Source of the DNA: Pseudomonas laurylsulfativorans
GTDB taxonomy: Bacteria; Pseudomonadota; Gammaproteobacteria; Pseudomonadales; Pseudomonadaceae
Length of the DNA stretch: 64,000 nucleotides
Assembly: GCF_002906155.1 (NCBI RefSeq)
Contig: NZ_MUJK01000013.1
Location: 1-64,000, forward strand
Reading direction: 5' to 3'
Below, piece after piece: positions 8,558 through 17,071 of this stretch; position 1 is the stretch's first letter, and each line of letters begins with the position of its first letter. Both the position numbers and the translations under genes were made by a program. A model generated the notes under the pieces. That model saw only the letters and a list, made by a program, of their open reading frames with translations, did not search any database and was not told the DNA's origin.

Positions 8558-9356
8558 GGGTGCGAGGAGCCTTGTTGAGACGCTGCGAAGCCAGCAGCGC
8601 GGTGATGCTGACCAGCATCACCAGCGTCGCCAGAGCGTTGATTTCCGGGGTGACGCCGAAGCGGATCATGGCGTAGATCTGCATGGGCAAAGTGGTGGAA
8701 GCCTGGCCGGAACCCGAGTTGAAAAAGGCGATGATGAATTCGTCCACCGACAGGGTGAACGAGAGCAGTCCACCGGCCAGCACACCGGGAAAGATCACCG
8801 GCAACAGCACCCGACGGAACGTGGTGAACCAGCTCGCGCCGAGGTCAATCGAGGCTTCGAGAATCGAATAGTCGAAGTGCTTGAGCCGCGTGCGTACCAC
8901 CGCGCAGACGAAAGCGATGTTGAACACCGCGTGGCTGATGATGATCGAGTGCAGCCCCAGGCCGACCTTGAGCAGATTGAAAAAACTCAACAGCGCAATC
9001 GCCAGCACGATGTCAGGAATGATCATCGGCGCCATCAGCAAGGTGTCGACCACCTGGCCCTTGTGGTTGTCTTTGCGGCGCAACTCGATGCCCAGCGCCA
9101 GAAACGTGCCGAGCACACAGGCAATGAAGGTCGCCGACAAGGCAACGATCAGGGTATTAAGCGCCGCCGACAGAATCGCCGTGTTGTGCGCCAGTGCCGC
9201 GTACCACTTCAGTGATACGCCGCCCCAGGCAGTGGGCAATCCGGACTTGTTGAACGACAACAGGATCAGCACCAGGATCGGTATATAAAGGAAGGCGTAC
9301 ACCAGACCCAGGTGCGAACCCAGCACAGTGCCGCTGACAGAACGAGACTGACTCAT
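8550..9356 (-). CDS. Polyamine-type ABC transporter permease (PotI/PotC-like)
   Basis: A 268-residue inner-membrane protein with six predicted transmembrane segments. The coupling loop reads EASIDLGASWFTTFRRVLLPVIFPG, the EAA motif of binding-protein-dependent permeases. The ATG at 9354-9356 overlaps the TGA of the preceding permease (ATGA), so I start it there; the longer open frame reaching back to 10058 is antisense noise. It pairs with the PotH-like permease. Confidence 0.92.
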   Translation of the reverse strand: MSQSRSVSGTVLGSHLGLVYAFLYIPILVLILLSFNKSGLPTAWGGVSLKWYAALAHNTAILSAALNTLIVALSATFIACVLGTFLALGIELRRKDNHKGQVVDTLLMAPMIIPDIVLAIALLSFFNLLKVGLGLHSIIISHAVFNIAFVCAVVRTRLKHFDYSILEASIDLGASWFTTFRRVLLPVIFPGVLAGGLLSFTLSVDEFIIAFFNSGSGQASTTLPMQIYAMIRFGVTPEINALATLVMLVSITALLASQRLNKAPRTHE

Positions 9357-10213
9357 GAGCGCACCCCTTCTGCACGACGGGCCACCAGGGCCTGGATGAA
9401 CAGCAGGATCAACATGATCGCTATCAGGAAGAAACTCAGCGCCGCACCGAACGGCCAGTCCCGCGCCGTGAGGAATTGCGAATAGATCAGGTTGCCAACC
9501 ATCTGTACCTGCTTGCCGCCCAGCAGATCGGCGGTGATGAAGTTGCCAATGCTCAGCACGAAGACAAACACCGCACCCGCGGCGATACCCGGCACGCTCA
9601 GCGGCAGGATGATCCGGCGAAAGGTCATCCAGCCCGAGGCACCGAGGTCTTTCGAGGCGTCCCAGAGTTCGTTGTTGATCCGCGACAGCGAGGAGAAAAT
9701 CGCCAGGATCACAAAGGGGATGTAGTTGTAGACCAGCCCCAGCACCACGGACGACTCGGTGTACAGCAGGCTGATGGGTTCGCCGCTGTAGCCGAACACT
9801 TGCAGCAGGCGGTTGATGAGGCCTTCGCGGTTGAGCAGGACGATCCAGGCGTAGGTGCGGATCAGGTAGTTGCTCCAGAACGGCAGCATCACCAGGAACA
9901 GATACACCGCCTGACGCCGCCGTGGCGCCCGGGCTATCGCATAGGCCGCCGGGTAGCCGATCAGCACCGCGAACACCGTGGCCAGCCCGGCGATCTTGGC
10001 CGACTTGAGCAGGATGCCCAGGTACAGCGGATCGAACGCGCGCTGATAGTTTTCCCAAGTGAACAACCAGTCGATGCCACCGTAGGCACCCCGTTCAACG
10101 AAGCTGTAGACCAGCACCAGCAGGCACGGGATCACCAGGAACATCAGCAGCCAGCCGAAGCCGGGCGCAAGAAGCCAGGCCGACAGACGCCTGTCAGCAT
10201 GCAAAGCACTCAT
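9353..10213 (-). CDS. Polyamine-type ABC transporter permease (PotH/PotB-like)
   Basis: A 286-residue inner-membrane permease. The first segment follows WLLAPGFGWLLMFLVIPCLLVLVYSF, and the EAA loop reads DASKDLGASGWMTFRRIILPLSVPG. The loop after the first helix (GGIDWLFTWENYQRAFDPLYLG) is typical of the PotH/PotB branch. It is second in the transport operon, 82 bases after the binding-protein gene. Confidence 0.92.
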   Translation of the reverse strand: MSALHADRRLSAWLLAPGFGWLLMFLVIPCLLVLVYSFVERGAYGGIDWLFTWENYQRAFDPLYLGILLKSAKIAGLATVFAVLIGYPAAYAIARAPRRRQAVYLFLVMLPFWSNYLIRTYAWIVLLNREGLINRLLQVFGYSGEPISLLYTESSVVLGLVYNYIPFVILAIFSSLSRINNELWDASKDLGASGWMTFRRIILPLSVPGIAAGAVFVFVLSIGNFITADLLGGKQVQMVGNLIYSQFLTARDWPFGAALSFFLIAIMLILLFIQALVARRAEGVRS

Positions 10214-10295
10214 TACCCATATCCTCCCGCCTCAGGACAGAGGCGGCTTGCGAGCGTGGCGAGGCATGCCGGGCATGCCTCGGATCGATGCGGCG

Positions 10296-11351
10296 TTAGT
10301 TCTGCGCCGCCATGATTTCGGTGACGGCGCGGGTGTAGGCTTTTTGCGTGGTGCCGCCCAGGTCGCGCAGTTGCTCCATTTTCAGTAGTTCGGCGGGGGC
10401 GATGGTCAGGTTGGGGTATTGCTTGAGCAGGTCCGCGGACAACCCGGCCATGGCTGCCTGGTTGGGGACTTTGTAGAGGATGTTTTCAGCCACCCAGGCG
10501 TGGTTTTCCTTGGCCAGCATGAAGTTGATGAACTTGAAGGCCTGGTCCTGGTGCTTCGAACTCTTGAGCACCACCATGGTGTCCACCCACAGGTCGGAAC
10601 CTTCCTTGGGCACCACGAACTTGATCGCCGCGTTGGCTTGCGTGCCGTAGTTGCACCAGCCATCCCAGGCGTGGGCCATCAGCGATTCGCCGGAGGCCAG
10701 CTTGGAATAGAAGGTGGTGTCGTCGAAGGACAGAATGCGTTTTTTGGTGGCGATCAGCTGATCGCGAACGGCGGCGATTTGCGCAGGGTCGCTGTCGTTG
10801 ACCGACCAGCCCTTGGCGAGGAAACCGGCGCCGAGCATCCAGCGGTCGGTGGCGAGCATCGTCACCTTGCCCTTGAGGGCATCGCTCGGATTGAGCAGCT
10901 CGTTCCAGCTCTGCGGCGCCGGTGTCACCTTGTCGGAGCGGTAGCAGATGCCGGTGGTGCCCCAGGTGTAAGGCACGGAGAACTGGTTGCCCTGGTCATA
11001 TTCCAGGTGCGTGGCTTCGGGATAGAGGTTTTTCAGGTTGGGGACTTTGACCGGATCGATGTCCGCCAGCAGCCCCTGCTTGTGCAGGACTTCGGCGAAA
11101 GGCGAGGAGACGAATACCACGTCGTACCCTTCACCCCCGGACGCCATCAGCTTGCCCATGATTTCTTCGTTGGTGGCGTGCAGCGCCTTGTCGACGTCCA
11201 CACCGCTGGCAGCCTTGAACTTCTCCAGCGCATCCGGGGCCATGTAGCCGTCCCAGATGGAAATCACCATGTCTTTCGCACTTGCAGCCTGTGAGGCGAT
11301 CGCCAGGGAAACGGCCAATCCCACGCACAGAAGATCATTCAGCTTGCTCAT
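10296..11351 (-). CDS. Polyamine-type ABC transporter substrate-binding protein (PotD/PotF-like)
   Basis: A 351-residue periplasmic protein with a Sec signal peptide (cleavage expected after ASQAASA, near residue 25). The mature part starts KDMVISIWDGYMAPDALEKF and has the PotD/PotF pattern, including VPYTWGTTGICYRSD and WNELLNP. It is the first gene of the leftward operon, preceded by a 199-bp divergent region shared with the GntR gene. The ligand is probably a di- or polyamine or a modified form; closeness to PotF does not prove it. Confidence 0.9.
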   Translation of the reverse strand: MSKLNDLLCVGLAVSLAIASQAASAKDMVISIWDGYMAPDALEKFKAASGVDVDKALHATNEEIMGKLMASGGEGYDVVFVSSPFAEVLHKQGLLADIDPVKVPNLKNLYPEATHLEYDQGNQFSVPYTWGTTGICYRSDKVTPAPQSWNELLNPSDALKGKVTMLATDRWMLGAGFLAKGWSVNDSDPAQIAAVRDQLIATKKRILSFDDTTFYSKLASGESLMAHAWDGWCNYGTQANAAIKFVVPKEGSDLWVDTMVVLKSSKHQDQAFKFINFMLAKENHAWVAENILYKVPNQAAMAGLSADLLKQYPNLTIAPAELLKMEQLRDLGGTTQKAYTRAVTEIMAAQN

Positions 11352-11423
11352 AAATACTCACCCGACGATTGTTTATTGTTGTGTTCGAAGGCAGTACGGC
11401 AAAACGAGAAACGATTGCTTGTG

Positions 11424-11455
11424 TTTTTTTTTAGAAATTAGGACCAGTATCAAAA
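11424..11455 (+). promoter_or_regulatory. Shared T-tract motif, copy 1 (candidate GntR operator)
   Basis: Nine T's are followed by A, GAAATTAGGACCAG and TATCAAAA. Nearly the same string (nine T's, GAAAATAAGACAG, CATCAAAA) occurs at 12506-12534. This copy lies in the divergent region between the transporter operon and the GntR gene, 73-104 bases before the binding-protein start. The location suits an operator or activator site of the local regulator; no binding has been shown. Confidence 0.45.
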
Positions 11456-11550
11456 GATGTCAACGCATTTTTTCCGGCCTGACGTCCAACCGGCGCATGA
11501 CATAAGATGAGCAACTGAGTCCGACAGCGGATCACAACGAGAAAAGACGC

Positions 11551-12483
11551 TTGAGCACGACAGCCGAAAAAAAACCGCGCACCAATCACCTGGAACTGGC
11601 CCGCCGCATCCTCGAGCACACTCAGGAAAGTGGCCTGGTGGCCGGCGACCCGGTGGCTGAACAGGCCCTGGCCCGCACCTTCCAGGTCTCGCGCACGCTG
11701 ATTCGCGGCGCGCTGAAAGTGCTGCTGGAAGAGAATCTGCTGAGCCATGAGGCCGGCAAGGGTTACACCCTGTTGGCATCTCCGGCTGGCTCGGCATTCA
11801 ACGCCGCCCTGCCGCAAGCCGAGGAAGAAGAACTGGCCGCCTCGGTTTTGCGCGACCGCATGGCCGGGCGCCTGGGCGACAGCATCAGCATCAGCGAGCT
11901 GATGCGCCGCTACGACATCGGCCGGCCAGCGGCGCAAAAGGCCTTGCAGCAATTGAGCGAAAGCCAGGCCATCGAACGCGGCCCCGGCCAGTCCTGGCTG
12001 TTTCGTCCGTCGCTGAACAGCCTCGCCGCCCTTGAAGAAAGCCTGAAATTCCGCCTGATTCTCGAGCCCGAAGCGCTGCTCAGCCCCAGCTTCAATGCCG
12101 ACCCGCAACGCCTGGCGCTGTTGCGTAGCGCCATGCAAACCCTGCTCGCCCGCCCCGTGGAAGACTTCGATCTGCAGCAGTTTCGCGAACTGGACATCAG
12201 CTTCCACGAACTGCTGGCCCAGAGCTGCGGCAACCGCTTCATCAGCGACGCCCTGCTCCAGCACCAGGGCCTGCGCCGCCTGCCGAACCTGCTGCCATCG
12301 GTGAGCGTGCACCGCCTGCAGGAAGCGCTGCGCGAACACCTGCAAATCATCGCGCAGATCGAACGCGGACAGATGGAGATCGCTGCCGACCTGCTGCGCC
12401 TGCACCTGCGCCTGAGCGCCGCGCAACGCCCGCAAACCGCCAACCGCGGCATCCCGCAAAGTCATCTGTTCGGGCGTCGTTAA
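11551..12483 (+). CDS. GntR/FCD-type transcriptional regulator with two winged-helix-like segments
   Basis: A 310-residue regulator starting at a TTG codon, the only reasonable start after the divergent region. Residues about 12-75 form a GntR winged helix (VAEQALARTFQVSRTLIRGALKVL). Residues about 95-150 look like a second one (ISISELMRRYDIGRPAAQKALQQL). The C-terminal FCD-like helical domain contains FRELDISFHELLAQSCGN and REHLQIIAQIERG, the usual ligand-binding module for small acids or amines. Typical GntR/FCD proteins have one helix-turn-helix and about 230 residues, so the extra segment is unusual. It most likely controls both arms of the cluster. Confidence 0.85.
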   Translation: MSTTAEKKPRTNHLELARRILEHTQESGLVAGDPVAEQALARTFQVSRTLIRGALKVLLEENLLSHEAGKGYTLLASPAGSAFNAALPQAEEEELAASVLRDRMAGRLGDSISISELMRRYDIGRPAAQKALQQLSESQAIERGPGQSWLFRPSLNSLAALEESLKFRLILEPEALLSPSFNADPQRLALLRSAMQTLLARPVEDFDLQQFRELDISFHELLAQSCGNRFISDALLQHQGLRRLPNLLPSVSVHRLQEALREHLQIIAQIERGQMEIAADLLRLHLRLSAAQRPQTANRGIPQSHLFGRR

Positions 12484-12505
12484 ACGGCTCGCAAAAACAT
12501 GATGA

Positions 12506-12534
12506 TTTTTTTTTGAAAATAAGACAGCATCAAA
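12506..12534 (+). promoter_or_regulatory. Shared T-tract motif, copy 2 (candidate GntR operator)
   Basis: Nine T's followed by GAAAATAAGACAG and CATCAAAA, closely matching the site at 11424-11455 in the same orientation. It lies 50-78 bases before the second glycosyltransferase and after the GntR stop, which suggests a separate promoter for the glycosyltransferase/oxidase arm under the same control. Confidence 0.45.
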
Positions 12535-12583
12535 AACACCTTCAGGAGCGGCGGGTTTGACCCGCCATGGACAGTCCCTCGCC

Positions 12584-13867
12584 ATGCAAAAACAACAACT
12601 GATCGCCCTGTTTCCGGAAGCCAGTTTCGGCGCGGCCTTGAACTGCATCGGTATCGCTCAGTCGCTGCGTGAACTGGGCGCCAAGCCGGTGTTCATCTGC
12701 CATGAGCATTTCCAGGGGCTGTTCGCCGAATACGGTTTCGACGAATACCCGATTCCGCAAGCGAGCCCATTGTCGGCGGCGGAACACCAGCACTACTGGG
12801 AGCGTTTCATCGAACGCAGCATCCCGTACTTCGACCAGACCCCGCTGGCGCAGATCGACAGCTACGTGGCGCCGGCCTGGGAAGCGATCATCGACACCGC
12901 GATCGAAGCGGAAAAACCCTTGCAGCAATTGCTCAGCCGCCTCAAGCCCGACGTGATCGTGCTCGACAACGTGGTGATGTTCCCGGCCATCGCCAACGCC
13001 GGCTGCCCCTGGGTGCGAGTGGTGTCCTGCGCGGAAACCGAACTGCCGGATGCGGCCGTTCCGCCCTACTTGTCCGGGTGCCTGGCCAGTGACACGACGG
13101 CCTGCGAGCGGTACACCGCGCAGTACCTGAAGGCAGTCGCGCCGGCCCATGAGCGCTTTTCGCAGTTTCTCCTGAGCAACGGCACCGCGCCGAGCCCACC
13201 CGGACAGTTCCTTACCGATTCGCCGTGGCTGAATTTGCTGCTGTCGCCGACACCGGTGCGCTATGAACGCCAGCAACCACTCGATCCGCAGCGCTACGTC
13301 TACCTCGACGGCTGCGTGCGCCGCGAAGCGCCGTACATCGTCCCGGACTTTCCTCGGCACAACGACGCGCCACTGATCTACCTCAGCTTCGGCAGCCTCG
13401 GCGCCGCCGACACCGGGATGATGAAACGCCTGATCAGCACGATCGAAACCTTGCCTTATCGCTTTCTGGTCAACGTCGGCGCCTACCGCGACATGTACAC
13501 CACCGTGCCGGACAACGTGTACCTCGACAGCTGGTTTGCCCAGCCGGCGGTTCTCAAGGAATGCGATGTGTTCATCCACCACGGCGGCAACAACAGCTTC
13601 TGCGAAGCGCTGTACTTCGGCTTGCCGTCGCTGATCATTCCGTATTGCTGGGACGGTCACGACAACGCCGCCCGCGCCGAGGAAGTCGGCGTCGGCCGCT
13701 ATCTGCCGCGCTTTGCCGATCCCGTGGCCACCCTGCCCGCCGCCCTTGAACAGCTGCTGGCCGACCAAGCGATGAAACAACGCCTCAAAACATTCAGCGA
13801 GCGCATGCAGGCGACCCGCGGCACCGAGATTGCCGCCCGCGCGATTCTCGCTCTACCCGATCTCTAG
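12584..13867 (+). CDS. GT1-family (MGT/UGT-type) glycosyltransferase, paralogue
   Basis: A 427-residue paralogue of the product of 6162-7445. It starts with LIALFPEASFGAALNCIGIA and has the donor motif CDVFIHHGGNNSFCEALYFG, then IPYCWDGHDNAARAEEVG. The two proteins align over their whole length. I chose the ATG at 12584 because it matches the paralogue's N-terminus. A TTG at 12557 with AGGAG eight bases upstream would add nine residues and has the better ribosome site. The duplication into both arms suggests two sequential glycosylations or two acceptors. Confidence 0.82.
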   Translation: MQKQQLIALFPEASFGAALNCIGIAQSLRELGAKPVFICHEHFQGLFAEYGFDEYPIPQASPLSAAEHQHYWERFIERSIPYFDQTPLAQIDSYVAPAWEAIIDTAIEAEKPLQQLLSRLKPDVIVLDNVVMFPAIANAGCPWVRVVSCAETELPDAAVPPYLSGCLASDTTACERYTAQYLKAVAPAHERFSQFLLSNGTAPSPPGQFLTDSPWLNLLLSPTPVRYERQQPLDPQRYVYLDGCVRREAPYIVPDFPRHNDAPLIYLSFGSLGAADTGMMKRLISTIETLPYRFLVNVGAYRDMYTTVPDNVYLDSWFAQPAVLKECDVFIHHGGNNSFCEALYFGLPSLIIPYCWDGHDNAARAEEVGVGRYLPRFADPVATLPAALEQLLADQAMKQRLKTFSERMQATRGTEIAARAILALPDL

Positions 13868-13937
13868 CCATAACAACAAAAACCGTCGGGCAACCGAACG
13901 CAATCGTCGCTGCCCGACACACTGCCGGAGTTTCAGC

Positions 13938-15335
13938 ATGAATGCCCCACCGCGTCTTGATGCGCTTGACCATGTCCTGCCCCATCCCTTCTGGCAGGAC
14001 ACCGTCACCCCACCGCCTGCCGCACCGTCCGTTACCGGCATGGTGCAATGCGACCTGGCGGTGGTCGGTGGCGGATTCACCGGATTGTGGACGGCGCTAT
14101 TGGCGCGCCAGCGCAACCCCGGCCTGAGCATCGCGATCATCGAGGCGCGCCGTTGCGGCGGTGAGGCCAGCGGGCGCAACGGCGGGTTTTGCGCACCCAG
14201 CATTTCCCATGGCGTCTCCAACGCCCTCAAGCGCTGGCCGGATGAGGCGCAGCAACTGATCCGCCTGGGCCGGCAGAACCTCGATGAACTGGCCGCCGAC
14301 CTGCAACGCTTCGGCATGCAGGTCGAGTTCGAACGCCAGGGCAAACTCAACGTCGCGGTCCAGCCGTGGCAGGTCGATGGGCTGCGCTCGATGCAGCGCA
14401 ACTATGCGCGCTTCGGTATCGACTGCCAGTGGCTGGAAGGCCACGACCTGGCACAGAAGCTTGATTCACCGGCGTATGCGGCCGGCTTGTTCGAACCCAA
14501 TTACGCCCTGCTCAACCCGGCAAAAATGGCCGCTGAATTGCGCCGTGTCTGCCTTGAACAAGGGGTTCAACTGTTCGAGAACAGCCCGGTGCTGCAACTG
14601 GATGCCCGCCATGACAGCCTGCGCCTGCGCACGGCCGACGGCGAAGTGATCGCCGGGCAAGTCGCCCTCGCCACCAACATCGCCCCGCCGCTGCTCGGCC
14701 ATCTGGCATCGAGCGTGATCCCGGTCTATGACTACTCACTGGTCACGGAGCCACTGCGCGATGAACAACTGGCAGCCATTGGCTGGACCGGCCGCTACGG
14801 CATCGCCGACGCCGGCAACCAGTTCCACTACCTGCGCAAGACCGCCGACAACCGCATTCTCTGGGCCGGCTTTGATGCCATCTACCATTTCGGCGGGCGC
14901 CGCGACGAAGCGCTGACCCAGCGTCCGGAAAGCTTCCAGCGCCTGGCCGAACAGTTTCAACAGACCTTCCCGGCCCTGGGCGATGTGCGCTTCAGCCATG
15001 CCTGGGGCGGCATCATCGACACCTCCGCACGCACCACGATGTTCACCGGTTGCGAACATCAGGGCCGCGTCGCTTATGCCCTGGGCTTCACCGGCCAGGG
15101 TGTATCGGCCAGTCGCTTCGCCGCGCTGAACATGCTGGATCTGCTGACCGGCGAGCGCACCGAACGAACGGAGTTGCTGATGACCTCCAAGGCGCCCTTC
15201 CGCTTTCCGCCCGAGCCCTTGCGTTATGTCGGCGTGAAACTGGCCCAGCGCTCACTGGCGCGCGAAGACCGTGACGGTCACCGCGACTGGCTGCTCAAGA
15301 CCTTCGATGCCTTTGGCATCGGTTTCGATTCCTGA
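13938..15335 (+). CDS. FAD-dependent amine oxidase of the DAO/PuuB (gamma-glutamylputrescine oxidase-like) family
   Basis: A 465-residue flavoprotein. The FAD Rossmann motif is LAVVGGGFTGLWTALLAR near 38-55, followed by EASGRNGGFCAP, the second signature of the DadA/PuuB family. The C-terminal FAD closure is YALGFTGQGVSASRFAA. Relatives oxidise secondary amines such as gamma-glutamylputrescine, sarcosine or N-alkyl glycines to aldehydes plus amine and hydrogen peroxide. No gamma-glutamylputrescine synthetase gene is nearby, so if this oxidase acts on a protected polyamine the protecting group must come from elsewhere, possibly a sugar. The start has GGAG eight bases upstream. Confidence 0.85.
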   Translation: MNAPPRLDALDHVLPHPFWQDTVTPPPAAPSVTGMVQCDLAVVGGGFTGLWTALLARQRNPGLSIAIIEARRCGGEASGRNGGFCAPSISHGVSNALKRWPDEAQQLIRLGRQNLDELAADLQRFGMQVEFERQGKLNVAVQPWQVDGLRSMQRNYARFGIDCQWLEGHDLAQKLDSPAYAAGLFEPNYALLNPAKMAAELRRVCLEQGVQLFENSPVLQLDARHDSLRLRTADGEVIAGQVALATNIAPPLLGHLASSVIPVYDYSLVTEPLRDEQLAAIGWTGRYGIADAGNQFHYLRKTADNRILWAGFDAIYHFGGRRDEALTQRPESFQRLAEQFQQTFPALGDVRFSHAWGGIIDTSARTTMFTGCEHQGRVAYALGFTGQGVSASRFAALNMLDLLTGERTERTELLMTSKAPFRFPPEPLRYVGVKLAQRSLAREDRDGHRDWLLKTFDAFGIGFDS

Positions 15336-15348
15336 TCCGGAGACCACC

Positions 15349-15708
15349 ATGTCCACAGCCCTGCCCCGGCACGTCATCGACTTCGCCAGCGACCTTGAAC
15401 CCCGTGAAACTGAAATCAACGACCCGGCCGTGGTCGACGCGCCATATCGCAGCAAGAGTTGGCGGCACTTTGTGCAGCCCGGGAAAAACGCCGTGGCCGG
15501 CATCTGGGAGGCGGGACCGCACCGGGAGCGTTGCCAGTGCGATTACGACGAGCTGTGTCACATCCTTGAAGGCAGCGTGCGCCTGACCGATGCCGAGGGC
15601 GTCGCACGCACGTTCGGCCCCGGGGACTCCTTCGTGGTCGCCAGCGGATTCAATGGCACCTGGGAAAACCTCACCACGGTGCGCAAGGTCTACTTCATCC
15701 TCGGTTAA
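15349..15708 (+). CDS. Small Cupin_3 (DUF861) protein
   Basis: A 119-residue cupin, the third of the cluster and more diverged than the other two. The core is DYDELCHILEGSVRLTDAEG followed by FGPGDSFVVASGFNGTWEN. The ribosome site CCGGAG stands seven bases before ATG, and the gene follows the oxidase by 13 bases, so the two are co-transcribed. This oxidase-cupin pairing is common among amine-oxidising gene sets; the role of the cupin is unknown. Confidence 0.8.
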   Translation: MSTALPRHVIDFASDLEPRETEINDPAVVDAPYRSKSWRHFVQPGKNAVAGIWEAGPHRERCQCDYDELCHILEGSVRLTDAEGVARTFGPGDSFVVASGFNGTWENLTTVRKVYFILG

Positions 15709-15737
15709 ATGGCGGATGGCATGAGCAACAAACAACC

Positions 15738-15879
15738 TGTGGCGAGGGAGCTTGCTCCCGCTGGGCTGCGCAGCGGCCCCAAAACCTGATCAATCAGGTA
15801 GCACCGAACAAACAGGGTTTGCGACTGCTGCGCAGCCGAACGGGACGGTGCGGCGTTCCGACAAGCTCCCTCGCCACAG
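15738..15879. repeat. REPIN, TGTGGCGAGGGAGCTTGCTCCC class
   Basis: Inverted arms TGTGGCGAGG (15738) and CCTCGCCACA (to 15879) with an internal spacer. It separates the end of the rightward amine cluster from the convergent diguanylate cyclase gene and may act as a bidirectional transcription barrier. Confidence 0.8.
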
Positions 15880-15905
15880 GTGCTGGGGGTTCGTCCTTTA
15901 AGTGG

Positions 15906-16946
15906 TTACTGCCGTACCTGATTGCGCCCGTTGCGCTTGGCCTGGTACAGCGCGTCGTCGGCGCGGGTCACCAGGCTTTCCGGTGTGTCGCCGGGCTGAG
16001 CATGGGCCACGCCGAACGACGCGGTGATGGTGTCCAGCACGGTGTCGGTGCCCCGGGCCTTGACCCGCAGCGACTGGATTTTAAGGCGCAGGCGCTCGGC
16101 AAAAGCGCCGACAGCCGCCAGATCCGGGCAATCCTTGAGCACCACGCAAAACTCTTCACCGCCATAACGCGCCGCAAACGCTTCGCCAGGCAGCGAATCG
16201 CGCAGCACCCGGGCGACATGCTGAAGCACGCGATCGCCCAAGGGATGGCCGTACTGGTCGTTGAATTGCTTGAAGTGGTCGATATCCAGCATCACCAGCG
16301 CCACGCCTGTTGGCGCGCTGTTCATCGCTTGCTCAAGCTTGCGGTTGAAGGTGGCACGGTTGAGCAATTCGGTCAGGCCATCGAGGGTCGCCGCCAACTG
16401 GGCGCGCTCCAGTTTGTCGCGCAGGCTTTTGATTTCATGCTGCGCGGACTGCAACTGGGCGAGGAAGTGTTCCTGCTGGCTCTGCATCAACTGGGTGCTT
16501 TGTTGCAGCTGGATCAGGATGCTCGGAAGACGCTCGCTGGCCGGTTCTTCGAGCATTTGCAGGTACTGGCCGAGGCTGGCCTGGAAGTTCTGGTTGCCCT
16601 TCACGCTGCGCGAAACATCGCGCTCCATGTCGTCGACCAGGTTGATCGCGTCCTGCTGTCCGGAACGGGCGTCCGCCAACTCATCACGGATGATGTATTC
16701 GCGAAACAGCTTGGTGGCCGACTCCGGCGGAAAGTAGTCGAAATCGTTGACGACCCGATCCAGGTGCCGGTTGAGCTCCGGTTCCTGGCCTTTGCTGTAG
16801 GTGTACCAGAGTGCGTAGTGCACCGGGTTTGGCGGTATGTTGTGACGAACCATCAGCGGCACTGCCTGCTTGAGCAATGCCGCTGCCTCACGGGAGTCTT
16901 CTGGATACAGCGCTAGAACAGTCGCACGCGTGTCTGATTGGCTCAT
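15906..16946 (-). CDS. GGDEF-domain diguanylate cyclase
   Basis: A 346-residue cytoplasmic protein. The first 175 residues are helical with no transmembrane segment and probably hold a sensory or dimerisation helix bundle. The C-terminal GGDEF domain has DIDHFKQFNDQYGHPLGD near 221-238 and the active-site GGEEF at 262-266, so it should make cyclic di-GMP. No RxxD inhibitory site is seen five residues before GGEEF, so product feedback may be absent. It lies alone behind the NCS1 permease gene. Confidence 0.9.
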   Translation of the reverse strand: MSQSDTRATVLALYPEDSREAAALLKQAVPLMVRHNIPPNPVHYALWYTYSKGQEPELNRHLDRVVNDFDYFPPESATKLFREYIIRDELADARSGQQDAINLVDDMERDVSRSVKGNQNFQASLGQYLQMLEEPASERLPSILIQLQQSTQLMQSQQEHFLAQLQSAQHEIKSLRDKLERAQLAATLDGLTELLNRATFNRKLEQAMNSAPTGVALVMLDIDHFKQFNDQYGHPLGDRVLQHVARVLRDSLPGEAFAARYGGEEFCVVLKDCPDLAAVGAFAERLRLKIQSLRVKARGTDTVLDTITASFGVAHAQPGDTPESLVTRADDALYQAKRNGRNQVRQ

Positions 16947-17071
16947 GGCTTCACTGTGGTTGTCTATCGTTGGCGTTTGGCAAACTCACTGAGCATAACC
17001 ATACGCCCGACAAACGGCTATCCCTGGCGTTCACGACCGCTCAACCCGGCACATCGGTTCCAGATGCCCGA

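Noticed and set aside
8550..10058. A 502-residue version of the second permease
   Set aside because: The first 234 residues are noise read through the other permease gene. The ATGA overlap at 9353-9356 gives the true start.
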